A stretch of 30,577 nucleotides of DNA. Source: an uncultured Brachyspira sp. (lineage in GTDB: Bacteria; Spirochaetota; Brachyspiria; Brachyspirales; Brachyspiraceae). Positions 17,574 through 25,817 of this stretch are shown piece by piece. Position numbers and translations under genes: made by a program. Under the pieces are notes generated by a model. That model did no database searches, was not told the origin of the DNA, and was given only the letters and a program-made list of their open reading frames with translations. Position 1 is the first letter of the stretch; each line of letters begins with the position of its first letter. Location: positions 1 to 30,577 of the forward strand of contig NZ_CASEGO010000019.1 of NCBI RefSeq assembly GCF_949287625.1, written 5' to 3'.

Positions 17574-19013
17574 ATGTATTTAAATAATTTTGAAGGATTA
17601 GAGTCTAAAGAAGTTTTTAGATGGTTTGCAGAAATTAGTAAATTTCCAAGAAGCTCCAAAAAAGAAAAACAAATAAGCGATTTTTTAGTGAAATTTGCTA
17701 AAGATAGAAATTTAGAAGTATATCAGGATAAAGTTTATAATGTTATTATAAAGAAAAAATCCACCAGCGGATATGAAAATATAGATCCTGTTATAATACA
17801 AGGTCATATGGATATGGTTTGTGAAAAAACTAGTGAATCTAAACATGATTTTGATAAAGATCCTATAGAATTAATAGTAGAAGGTGATGTTTTAAGAGCC
17901 AATAATACCACTTTAGGAGCAGATAATGGAATTGCTGTAGCTTATGCTCTTGCTTTACTAGATTCTAAAGATATACCTCATCCAGCATTGGAAGTTTTAA
18001 TTACTTCTGATGAGGAGGCAGGCATGAGCGGGGCTTCTGCTGTTGCTTCCGAACATTTGAGCGGTAAAACACTTATAAATTTGGATGCTGAAGATGAAGG
18101 AATGTTCTGGGTAGGATGTGCAGGCGGACATAATATTATAGTTGAATTTGGCATTGATAAAGAAATAAATAAAAATAAAGCATTAAAAATAGATATATCA
18201 GGACTTAAAGGCGGACATTCTGGAATGGAAATTGATAAGCAGAGAGCTAATGCTATAAAAATATTAGGAAGGATTTTATATGAAGTAAAAGATTATATTA
18301 ATATAGCATGTATTAATGGAGGAAGTGTTCATAATGCTATAGCTAAAAATGCTTATGCGGTTATAACATCTGCAAATTTAAATAATGTAAAGACTATCAT
18401 TGAAGATATTTCTGAAAAGATAAAACATGAATACAAAGTTTCAGACCCAGATATAAAAATATCTGTCTCAGATTATGATAATGTTGAAGAATGTTATACT
18501 AATAAATTAACTAATGATGTAATAAATTTTATAATGCTTTCTCCAGACGGAGTTTTATATATGAGCAGAGATATTAAGGATTTGGTTCTTACCAGTTCTA
18601 ATAACGGAGTAGCTGAAGAAAAAAATAATAAATTGTATTTTGATGTATTTATAAGAAGTTCATCAGAAAGTTCATCAAATGAAATAGTAAATAGAGTTAA
18701 AGCTTTGGCATCAGTTACTAATGCTATTGTAGCAAATGAAAATTCATATCCTGCTTGGGAATATGATCCTGATTCAAAAATAAAAGATATTGCTTGTGAA
18801 ATATATAAAAGAATTACAGGTAAAGATGCGGTATTAAAAGCTGTACATGCAGGTTTGGAATGCGGAATATTAAAAAAGCCTTTGCCTAATACAGATATGA
18901 TTAGTATCGGACCTAATATATATTATATTCATACTCCTAGAGAATATTTAAGTATATCTTCTACTGATATAATGTGGAAAGTCTTAAAAGAATTAATCAT
19001 AAGTATAAAATGA
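17574..19013 (+). CDS. pepD: Aminoacyl-histidine dipeptidase (M20C family)
   Basis: A 479-residue cytosolic zinc dipeptidase that hydrolyses Xaa-His and other dipeptides. Metal and catalytic residues of the M20 fold are in place: H78 and D80 (Q-G-H-M-D-M-V), D117 (L-G-A-D-N-G), E147/E148 (S-D-E-E-A-G), D171 (N-L-D-A-E-D) and H425 (V-H-A-G-L-E-C-G). The lid/dimerisation insert with G-G-H-S-G lies at about 210-230. There is no signal peptide. AAGGA precedes the ATG. It lies 57 bases after the peptide-binding lipoprotein gene, probably in the same transcript, and ends at a strong terminator. The C-terminal dipeptidase region is complete. Confidence 0.93.
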   Translation: MYLNNFEGLESKEVFRWFAEISKFPRSSKKEKQISDFLVKFAKDRNLEVYQDKVYNVIIKKKSTSGYENIDPVIIQGHMDMVCEKTSESKHDFDKDPIELIVEGDVLRANNTTLGADNGIAVAYALALLDSKDIPHPALEVLITSDEEAGMSGASAVASEHLSGKTLINLDAEDEGMFWVGCAGGHNIIVEFGIDKEINKNKALKIDISGLKGGHSGMEIDKQRANAIKILGRILYEVKDYINIACINGGSVHNAIAKNAYAVITSANLNNVKTIIEDISEKIKHEYKVSDPDIKISVSDYDNVEECYTNKLTNDVINFIMLSPDGVLYMSRDIKDLVLTSSNNGVAEEKNNKLYFDVFIRSSSESSSNEIVNRVKALASVTNAIVANENSYPAWEYDPDSKIKDIACEIYKRITGKDAVLKAVHAGLECGILKKPLPNTDMISIGPNIYYIHTPREYLSISSTDIMWKVLKELIISIK

Positions 19014-19033
19014 TTATAATATTATAGCCTATT

Positions 19034-19078
19034 AAAATCATAATGCTTTACTTTTGGGTATAGCATTATGATTTTTTT
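19034..19078 (+). terminator. Intrinsic terminator after pepD
   Basis: A 14-bp perfect stem, AAAATCATAATGCT (19034-19047) with 19062-19075, loop 19048-19061, then T's to 19078. It lies 20 bases after the stop codon. Confidence 0.85.
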
Positions 19079-19189
19079 ATATATTTTAAATATTGTTAAT
19101 AGTAATTTATATGTTTTTTTGATATAATAGATTAAGCAGTTTTTTTGAATAAAATATGTTAATAATTCTGTAGATAAAATTTATAATAT

Positions 19190-19391
19190 ACTTGTTTAAA
19201 AACTAATTTTATTTATTAATTGTGGTACTAGCTCCACGCTTCTTTTGTGATGCTGGCACAAAGAAACATACGAAGTACTCATTATGCGAAATACTGCATA
19301 TTTTAATACTGAAATTATAATTTATACTACATGTAAAACATTGTATTTTATAATTTTATACTCAATCTTATCAAGTACTTTTGGAATAAGT
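19190..19391. repeat. Inverted-repeat-bounded non-coding element, copy B (202 bp)
   Basis: This occupies the 508-base gene-free spacer 19014-19521. Left end ACTTGTTTAAAAACTA (19190-19205); right end TACTTTTGGAATAAGT (19376-19391), a degenerate inverted repeat of it. Compared with copy A it keeps the ends, the TATAATAT flank on the left, the AAGTCTA flank on the right, the hairpin TTCTTTTGTG/CACAAAGAA (where copy A has a different but still paired apex), and the A/T segment from ACTGCATATTTT to ACATGTAAAAC. Between 19392 and the cysK ribosome-binding site I see only A/T-rich leader. Confidence 0.55.
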
Positions 19392-19521
19392 CTATTATGT
19401 ATAAAAAATTATAAAATAATAAAAAAGTAAGAAATTGATATAAGTAAAGTTTAGTTTATAGGTATTGTTTTTATTAAGATATTAATATATATTAGATGTA
19501 TATGTTATTTTGGAGAGTAAT

Positions 19522-20436
19522 ATGATATATAACAGTATACTTGATTTAATAGGAAATACTCCTATATTAAGACTAAATAATATAGAAGCAAAATTTGGTT
19601 TAAATAAAAATGTGGAATTGTACGGAAAGGTTGAAAAAAGTAATCCAGCAGGTTCTATAAAGGACAGAGCCGTAAAACAAATAATATTGGATTTATTTAA
19701 AGATGGAAAGTTAAAAGAGGGTTCAACTATAATAGAGCCTACATCTGGTAATACAGGTATTGCTATGGCAGCAATCGGCAGGTATTTAAAACTTAATGTT
19801 ATAATAGTTATGCCTTCATCTATGTCTGAAGAGCGAAGAAAATTGATAAGAGATTATGGAGCCAAACTTGAATTAGTTGACGGCGGAATGGATGCGGCAG
19901 TTGAAAGAGCTAATCAATTAAACAGAAAAATACCTGATTCTGTTATACCAGGTCAGTTTGTTAATGAGTCTAATGTTATGGCACATTATCTTACAACTGC
20001 ACCTGAAATATTTAGAGATATGATTGATGTTGATTATATTTTTGCAGGTATTGGTACTGGAGGTACTATAACTGGGATTGGTCAGTATGTGAGGGATAAT
20101 AAAAAAAATACAAAAGTTATTGGAGTAGAGCCTGAATCTTCGCCTCTTTTAACTAAAGGGTGTGCTGCACCTCATAAGATACAGGGTATAGGGGCTAATT
20201 TTGTACCTAAAATATTGGATTTAACTGTAATATCAAAAATAATAGATGTATCAAATGACAATGCAATAAATACAGCCAGAGAAATTTGTTTTAATGAAGG
20301 ATTATATGTGGGAATATCATCTGGAGCTAGTGTTTATGCCGCTATAGATTTATCTAAGGAATTAGAGGAAACTAATAAAAAAATAAAAATGCTTTGTATT
20401 TTACCTGATACTGGTGAGAGATACTCTTGGAATTAA
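19522..20436 (+). CDS. cysK: Cysteine synthase A (O-acetylserine sulfhydrylase)
   Basis: A 304-residue PLP enzyme converting O-acetylserine and sulfide to cysteine. Landmarks: N-P-A-G-S-I-K-D-R with Schiff-base Lys47, substrate loop T-S-G-N-T-G (74-79), phosphate-binding G-T-G-G-T-I-T-G-I-G near 178-187, and a C-terminal L-P-D-T-G-E-R-Y. The frame is open from a TTG at 19510, but ATG 19522 has GGAG (19512-19515) 6 bases in front and gives the usual CysK N-terminus, so I choose it. cysE follows after 11 bases, with its own ribosome-binding site overlapping the cysK stop, which is tight coupling of the two steps of cysteine synthesis. Confidence 0.95.
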   Translation: MIYNSILDLIGNTPILRLNNIEAKFGLNKNVELYGKVEKSNPAGSIKDRAVKQIILDLFKDGKLKEGSTIIEPTSGNTGIAMAAIGRYLKLNVIIVMPSSMSEERRKLIRDYGAKLELVDGGMDAAVERANQLNRKIPDSVIPGQFVNESNVMAHYLTTAPEIFRDMIDVDYIFAGIGTGGTITGIGQYVRDNKKNTKVIGVEPESSPLLTKGCAAPHKIQGIGANFVPKILDLTVISKIIDVSNDNAINTAREICFNEGLYVGISSGASVYAAIDLSKELEETNKKIKMLCILPDTGERYSWN

Positions 20437-20447
20437 AGGATATATTT

Positions 20448-21170
20448 ATGAAATTAAAAACTTTTAATGAACTTCCTAATCAAAAAGATATAAAAGAGAT
20501 TATTAAACTTATTAGAGATTATGCTTTTCCTAATTTTTTTAGAGAGAGTCCTAATAAAGATATTGTAAAAAAAAATATAGCAAAACTTTATATGAATATA
20601 GTTACTAATGATTCTTATTTGCTTGATTTTATAGAGCAGCTTGATGATATTACATTAAGTTTGCAGAAAGATTTAGAGTTTTTTTATCAGTCTGATCCTG
20701 CTTCAAAATCTTATGATGAGATAGTATTAACTTATCCGGGATTTAGGGCTATTTTTCATTATAGAATAGCACATATATTTTATAATCAGAGGGAATATCT
20801 AATAGCAAGAACAATATCTGAATTTGCTCATTCAAAAACTGGCATAGATATTCACCCAGGTGCTGCTATAGGGGATTATTTCTTTATAGATCATGGTACT
20901 GGAATTGTTATTGGGGAGACTTGTGTTATAGGTCATCATGTTAAAATATATCAGGGTGTAACTTTGGGAGCATTATCTTTAACTAACGGCAGGAGTTTGG
21001 AAGGACAAAAAAGACACCCTACAGTTTGTGATTATGTTACGGTATATGCCAATGCTTCTATATTTGGGGGTAATACTATTATAGGAGAGAATGCTATAAT
21101 TGGTGCTAACTGTATAGTTTTAGAATCTGTTGAGGCAAATAAAAGGTTAACACTTAATAACGATATGTAA
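20448..21170 (+). CDS. cysE: Serine O-acetyltransferase
   Basis: A 240-residue acetyltransferase that makes O-acetylserine from serine and acetyl-CoA. An N-terminal helical domain (to about residue 120) is followed by a left-handed hexapeptide-repeat helix. Catalytic residues are D134 (I-D-I-H-P-G) and H149 (I-D-H-G-T-G-I-V-I-G-E-T), with the same 15-residue spacing as D143/H158 of the E. coli enzyme. The start at 20448 follows an AAGGA (20436-20440); the frame could extend to TTG 20427 inside cysK but lacks a ribosome-binding site there. The protein ends N-N-D-M, not with the Ile that many CysE tails insert into CysK. It is co-transcribed with cysK and followed by a bidirectional terminator. 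Confidence 0.93.
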   Translation: MKLKTFNELPNQKDIKEIIKLIRDYAFPNFFRESPNKDIVKKNIAKLYMNIVTNDSYLLDFIEQLDDITLSLQKDLEFFYQSDPASKSYDEIVLTYPGFRAIFHYRIAHIFYNQREYLIARTISEFAHSKTGIDIHPGAAIGDYFFIDHGTGIVIGETCVIGHHVKIYQGVTLGALSLTNGRSLEGQKRHPTVCDYVTVYANASIFGGNTIIGENAIIGANCIVLESVEANKRLTLNNDM

Positions 21171-21189
21171 ATATAAGTCTATTATATTA

Positions 21190-21226
21190 AATAAAGCCCG
21201 AATTTAATTAAAATTCAGGCTTTATT
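21190..21226. terminator. Bidirectional terminator between cysE and the convergent barrel-like gene
   Basis: A 16-bp stem with one mismatch (21190-21205 with 21211-21226, 5-base loop) flanked by A/T runs on both sides, so it can serve cysE (plus) and the gene ending at 21238 (minus). Confidence 0.8.
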
Positions 21227-21237
21227 AAATTTTATTA

Positions 21238-21905
21238 CTAGAATTTAGGTCCATATCTATATCCTAATTGCATACCTATATCTACATTGCCGAATTTTTC
21301 ATCTTTAACTACATTTAAATATTCGCTCGTTTGTGCCCAATAACTTCCAAAGTCATATCCTATGTAAAATCCTAGATTTATAGCCGAGTCTATACCTGCA
21401 AAAAAAGAATAATCAAAAGTTCCTCTAATATAAAGTCTGGCATAATGATCATGTTTTATTTCTATATTTCCAGCTTCTGGGCTATAATATAGAGAATTTG
21501 GTGTAAGCGTTATTTTATATCCTACATTTAATCCTATTGAACATGAGTAAAAATTGAATTTGGGCATTATACCAAAATATATATCATTATCTATAAATTT
21601 ATACTGTACTTTATTATCATATTTTGAATATTTTGTTTCAGTGTAACTATATCCTATAACACCTAGCTAATTCCCATTCTTTCTTTTATTTGGAACATGT
21701 ATCCTAAATTTGCCTCAATACCGCCTTGAAAATTTACTTTGCCTTTAGGATTTCCTTTAACTTCCACATTCTTATTAATTATGGTAATACCCATACCTAT
21801 AGGAACATTAACTATTGATTCAAAGCCGCCTTTAACTTCTGTAAATGTTGTTTTACATATCATTATAAGTAATATGATTAATGTAAATATTCTTTTCTTT
21901 ATCAT
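21238..21905 (-). pseudogene. Small exported beta-barrel-like protein gene, broken by a 1-nt frameshift
   Basis: The first part (21905 to TAG at 21663-21665, 80 codons) starts with a signal peptide (M-I-K-K-R-I-F-T-L-I-I-L-L-I-M-I, ending near T-F-T-E) and then alternating strands such as G-F-E-S-I-V-N-V-P-I-G-M-G. The second part (open from about 21660 to TAG 21238) continues in the next frame with L-G-V-I-G-Y-S-Y-T-E-T-K and further strand-like repeats (I-G-L-N-V-G-Y-K, I-N-L-G-F-Y-I-G-Y-D-F, I-G-M-Q-L-G-Y-R-Y) ending P-K-F. Inserting one base within AGCTAGG (near 21664) joins them into one protein of about 221 residues: G-I-S-L-G-V-I-G-Y-S. A short outer-membrane barrel is the likeliest fold, from the strand pattern and the aromatic C-terminus (final Phe). 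I cannot name the family. The ATG at 21567 is not a credible independent start. Confidence 0.7.
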
Positions 21906-22079
21906 ATAAACTCCAGTAAAATTATTAATATTAACTATATAATACTAATAATTTTTAAATTATAGTCAATAAAAAAATATTTTCTAAAAAAATACTTTAC
22001 TTATTGTTCTTTTTTATTACCTTTTAATTACTTATTTATGAAAAATATATGTTATATTTAGTATGGGGGCGGATTAAAA

Positions 22080-23516
22080 ATGAAAAAGAAATATTTTATT
22101 TTATTGATAAGTATTGTCGTTAGTATGCTAATATTTGCGGCAGTTTCATGTTCTAAAAAGTTAAATCCTTTTTATCCAAGTAATGTAAACAGTTCTGGGG
22201 GGAATTCTCAGGAAAATGACGGGGGGAATGATATAGTACCTCCTATTATTCCGCCAATAGATTCTCCTGATATTGAAGAAGATGAACCTGAATGGTTTTT
22301 ACCTCCCGAGAAGCAAGCAGAAGCTTTTATGGAGCAGACTATAATTTTAAAAAGTGAAGTAGAAAATAATGATGTAAGCAAGCCTAAACATATATATAGA
22401 ATACCAGGAATAACAGTTTCTGAAAAAAATACAATAATAGCAGTGGCAGACAGCAGAAAAAACAGCTATGAAGATGTTGGTTTTTCTGGTTCTAAAAATA
22501 TAGATATTATTGTAAGAAGAAGTGAAGACGGGGGTAAAAGTTGGGGATCTGAGATAATTATTCCTCCTCTATCTACAGATAATAAAGATGCTCATGGAGA
22601 TTCTTTGTTTTTTTCATGTGCTAATGGAGATTTAGTTGTTTTATGTGCTGCTGGAGGTGCGTATAAACAGGATGCTGGTTTTGGAGGTTCTAAAATTATG
22701 GTATCAAGAAGTACTGATGACGGACTTAGTTGGAGCGAGTGGAAACTTGCCTGAGGAAATATTAACAGTTTTGGATCTGGGTTATTAGCTTCGTATAATA
22801 GAGGATTTGCAGCTTCCGGTACTGGAGCAAGATTATTTGATGGTACTTTGATGGGAGCTATGCTTGTTAGTAAAAAAAATGACAGCAAAGTTAAACCTGC
22901 AGCTGCTGTTATAGTTTCAAAAGATAATGGAGATACTTGGAATGTTATAAGTGTAGCTCAAGGTAAATCAGGTATTCAAGATGAGCCTAAAGTTGTTACT
23001 CAATTAAATGACGGAAGAATTTTATTATCTGTACGTTCTGGAAAAAGAGGAAATCAAAGACTATGGTTTAGATCTAAAGGTGCTTTAGGATCTGCTTGGG
23101 ACGAATTTATACCTACAGGAAACTTTTATGATGCTAATTGTAATGCTGAGGGTATTTTATTTACTTCTACAAAAGAAGGGTATAACAGAAACAGACTTAT
23201 ACATTTAGCATTAGATTCAAATTCAGATAGAAGAAACCTAACTGCTTTTATAAGCTATGATGAGGGTATGTCTTGGAAAAAATTAAGAGTGTTAAATTCT
23301 GGAAGAGCAGGATATTCTGCCTTGGCAAGATTAAAAGACGGTACAATAGTATCATTAGCTGAAGAACAGGCAGGGCAAAGGCTTCCTACAACTGGGAATG
23401 AGCTTTATAATATTGTATTTAGAAGATTCAATTTAAGATGGCTTACAGAAAATTTGCCTGAAAGTGAAAAAGATTTTTATACTCCGCCTGACAAAACTCT
23501 TATAAGAAGATGGTAA
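22080..23516 (+). pseudogene. Exo-alpha-sialidase (GH33) lipoprotein gene, interrupted by one TGA
   Basis: Read through TGA at 22752-22754 (codon 225) the frame encodes a 478-residue sialidase. A lipoprotein signal (F-A-A-V-S-C, Cys24) is followed by a low-complexity Asn/Gly/Pro/acidic linker (about 28-75) and then the propeller. Landmarks: Y-R-I-P motif (Arg107), Asp boxes S-x-D-x-G-x-x-W at 148-155, 211-218, 280-287 and 392-399, D-E-P-K-V-V (Glu302), second Arg of the triad in V-R-S (Arg319), the R-R-N-L-T segment (384-388) fitting the third Arg, and A-G-Y-S-A-L with nucleophile Tyr412. It would release terminal sialic acids from host mucins at the cell surface. The TGA falls between Asp boxes 2 and 3, so the 224-residue product lacks the nucleophile and cannot be active. 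No other lesion is present. Two G6 tracts lie in the linker. SD-like GGCGGA precedes the ATG. Confidence 0.88.
22197..22226 (+). repeat. Two G6 tracts in the sialidase linker
   Basis: G6 at 22197-22202 and again at 22221-22226, each encoding G-G before Asn (S-G-G-N and D-G-G-N). A G5 (22065-22069) lies in the ribosome-binding region. Such tracts are rare in this AT-rich sequence. Confidence 0.9.
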
Positions 23517-23537
23517 TTTAATATTATATGAAACTAT

Positions 23538-23570
23538 AAAAAGAAAGGAAATTATTTTCCTTTCTTTTTT
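23538..23570 (+). terminator. Intrinsic terminator after the sialidase gene
   Basis: A 13-bp A/G-rich stem (23539-23551 with 23556-23568, loop TTAT) followed by T's to 23570, 22 bases after the stop codon. Confidence 0.85.
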
Positions 23571-23662
23571 ATTTATAGAATTTGATTGAAATAATTATAA
23601 ATATAATGTACTATTATGTTAATTAAATTATGTTAATTATGTGATTTATTAAAGGATTTTCT

Positions 23663-24685
23663 ATGTCTTCAGTTATAACATTTGGAGAAATAATGCTAAG
23701 ACTTTCTCCTCCTTCCAATTTAAGATTTGTACAGGCTGATTCTTATGATGCAAGATTCGGAGGAGGAGAGGCTAATGTTTCTTTTGCTTTATCAAATTTT
23801 GGAGTTGATACTTCATTTGTAACCAAACTTCCTAAAAATGATATTTCTCAGGCTTGCATTAATGAATTAAGACGATATGGTGTTGATGTATCAAATATAG
23901 TTTTCGGCGGGGATAGAATAGGGATATATTTTTTGGAGAAAGGTGCCAGTCAAAGAGGTTCTAAAGTTATATATGATAGGGCTAATTCTTCAATATCAAA
24001 ATGTACTAAAGATGATTTTGATTGGGATAAAATTTTTGAAAATGCGAAATGGTTTCATATTACAGGCATTACTCCTGCACTTGGAAAGAATGTTGCTGAA
24101 GTTTGTATTGAAGCCTGCAAAAAGGCTAAAGAAAAAAACTTAACTGTAAGTTTGGATTTGAATTTTAGAAAGAAATTATGGACATCAAAAGAAGCTAATG
24201 AGACTATGAGCAAATTAATGCCTTATGCTGATATATGTATAGCTAATGAAGAAGATGCTGAAAAAGTGTTCGGTATAAAGGCAAAAGACAGTAATATAAT
24301 AGAAGGTAAACTTTCTCATGATGGCTATAAAGAAGTAGCCAAAGAAATAGCAGATAGATTTAATATAAAAAAAGTTGGTATAACTTTAAGAGGATCAATT
24401 TCTGCTAGTGAGAATCTATGGTCTTGTATGCTTTATAATGGCAGCGAATATTTTTTCTCAAAAGAGTATTTAATAAAAATAGTAGATAGAGTAGGAGGCG
24501 GTGATAGTTTTGCCGCTGGTCTTATATACTCATTTTTAAATGGCAAAGATGACAGGGAAGCACTTGAGTTTGCAGCTGCGGCAAGCTGTTTAAAACATTC
24601 TATAGAGGGTGATTTTAATGTTGTAACAGTTGATGAAGTTATGACCGTTTATAATGGAGATGCTTCAGGACGTATACAAAGATAA
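23663..24685 (+). CDS. kdgK: PfkB-family sugar kinase, probably 2-dehydro-3-deoxygluconokinase
   Basis: A 340-residue ribokinase-like kinase. The N-terminus I-T-F-G-E-I-M-L-R-L-S-P-P and the R-F-G-G-G-E-A-N-V-S-F-A-L segment (31-43) are characteristic of KdgK-type members, which phosphorylate 2-keto-3-deoxygluconate in hexuronate breakdown. The second PfkB signature, D-R-V-G-G-G-D-S-F-A-A-G, gives catalytic base D281 and the anion hole. Length is normal. AAGGA precedes the ATG. No uronate isomerase, aldolase or transporter gene adjoins it, so the substrate rests on family resemblance only; fructokinase or another ketose kinase remains possible. It is separated from the sialidase by a terminator and from the ROK kinase by an own promoter. 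Confidence 0.8.
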   Translation: MSSVITFGEIMLRLSPPSNLRFVQADSYDARFGGGEANVSFALSNFGVDTSFVTKLPKNDISQACINELRRYGVDVSNIVFGGDRIGIYFLEKGASQRGSKVIYDRANSSISKCTKDDFDWDKIFENAKWFHITGITPALGKNVAEVCIEACKKAKEKNLTVSLDLNFRKKLWTSKEANETMSKLMPYADICIANEEDAEKVFGIKAKDSNIIEGKLSHDGYKEVAKEIADRFNIKKVGITLRGSISASENLWSCMLYNGSEYFFSKEYLIKIVDRVGGGDSFAAGLIYSFLNGKDDREALEFAAAASCLKHSIEGDFNVVTVDEVMTVYNGDASGRIQR

Positions 24686-24698
24686 TTTTAATTTATAG

Positions 24699-24726
24699 TT
24701 GACAATTTATATTATTGTACTAAAAT
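24699..24726 (+). promoter_or_regulatory. Promoter of the ROK kinase gene
   Basis: TTGACA (24699-24704), 16-base spacer, TAAAAT (24721-24726). AGGAG (24746-24750) precedes the ATG at 24761. Confidence 0.7.
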
Positions 24727-24760
24727 AGTATAATAAATATAAATTAGGAGTATTAAACAT

Positions 24761-25717
24761 ATGAAAGATGTAGTCATAGCTATAGATATAGGCGGCACTT
24801 CTATGAAAGGTGCTGTTATAGAAGAAAACGGAAATATTTTATACAAAGATAATTTTGACGTTGACCCTAAACATACTACAGAAGAACATAAAAAAGTTAT
24901 TTCAGAGTTTGTAGAAAAATTAAAAAGTAATATTCCTAATGATTATAAAGCTGTCGGTTTGGGAATAGACTGTCCTGGTGTTATGAACAGAGAAACTCTT
25001 CATATGGGAGGAGCAGAAAATATACCAGGACTTAAAGGATTGAAGTTTTCAGACATAGGGGATAAATTTAACCTGCCTGCAAAAACTGCTAATGATGCAA
25101 GTATGGCAGCTTTAGGTGAGGCAAAGTATGGAAGCGGTAAAGAAAAGGCTTATCAGTCTGTAATGTTTGTTACACTTGGTACAGGTGTTGGAGGAGGATT
25201 TGTACTTAACGGGCAATTATTTACAGGTTCTTTGGGCGGAGCTGGAGAGATTGGACATGTATTTGTAGTTCCAGACGGCGATAAATGTAATTGCGGTTCT
25301 AGCGGGTGTATAGAGCGTTATGCCTCTGCTACTGGTTTTATTGCTATGGCTAAACAAAAGATTCATAAAGGCGTTATTCCTACTTCACTTACTTATGAAG
25401 AGTTAGATAAAGGTAAGGCAAAGGCTTTATTTGATGCTGCTAAAAAAGGCGATGAACTTGCTAAAGAAACTATTGCTGAATGCTCTTATTATTTAGGTAT
25501 GTCTATAGCACAGGCTTTGAATATGCTTGATTTGGATTTGGTACTTATAGGCGGAGGGCTTTGTAAGGATTTTGATATGATGATAGAGCATATTAACAGA
25601 GGGGTAAGAAATTACGGACTTAGAATGATGGTTAATAATGTTGAAATTAAACCTGCTTCTTTGGGTAATGATGCTGGTGTTTTGGGCTGTGCTGCTTTAT
25701 TTTTCAGAAATAATTAA
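24761..25717 (+). CDS. ROK-family sugar kinase (glucokinase or N-acyl-hexosamine kinase)
   Basis: A 318-residue cytosolic kinase of the ROK family. The ATP-binding motif D-I-G-G-T-S-M-K-G (9-17), catalytic Asp112 (T-A-N-D-A-S), T-L-G-T-G-V-G-G-G (138-146), substrate motif G-E-I-G-H (162-166) and the zinc site H166 with C-N-C-G-S-S-G-C (Cys176, Cys178, Cys183) are all present. It phosphorylates a hexose such as glucose, N-acetylglucosamine or N-acetylmannosamine. The last would fit the sialidase gene two loci upstream, but no other sialic-acid catabolic genes (lyase, epimerase) are in view, so glucokinase is the safer default. There is no N-terminal HTH, so it is an enzyme and not a ROK repressor. 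It is transcribed from its own promoter and ends at a terminator shared with clpB. Confidence 0.88.
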   Translation: MKDVVIAIDIGGTSMKGAVIEENGNILYKDNFDVDPKHTTEEHKKVISEFVEKLKSNIPNDYKAVGLGIDCPGVMNRETLHMGGAENIPGLKGLKFSDIGDKFNLPAKTANDASMAALGEAKYGSGKEKAYQSVMFVTLGTGVGGGFVLNGQLFTGSLGGAGEIGHVFVVPDGDKCNCGSSGCIERYASATGFIAMAKQKIHKGVIPTSLTYEELDKGKAKALFDAAKKGDELAKETIAECSYYLGMSIAQALNMLDLDLVLIGGGLCKDFDMMIEHINRGVRNYGLRMMVNNVEIKPASLGNDAGVLGCAALFFRNN

Positions 25718-25760
25718 ATTTTGAATGAAAATATTTAATAAAAAATATTTAAAATAAATT

Positions 25761-25796
25761 AAGGCTTACTAATTATCATATATTAGTAAGCCTTTT
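25761..25796. terminator. Bidirectional terminator between the ROK kinase and clpB
   Basis: A 13-bp perfect stem, AAGGCTTACTAAT (25761-25773) with 25782-25794, 8-base loop, T-rich on both outward sides, between convergent genes. Confidence 0.85.
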
Positions 25797-25817
25797 ATTA
25801 AATTAAATAATTAAAAG

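Noticed and set aside
6702..22754. Recoding of TGA as a sense codon (both in-frame TGAs)
   Set aside because: TGA ends pepD (19011-19013) as a normal stop, and no recoding signal is visible; two mutations or errors are simpler.
24761..25717. ROK protein as a transcriptional repressor
   Set aside because: There is no N-terminal helix-turn-helix; the ATP-binding motif starts at residue 9 and the catalytic Asp is present.
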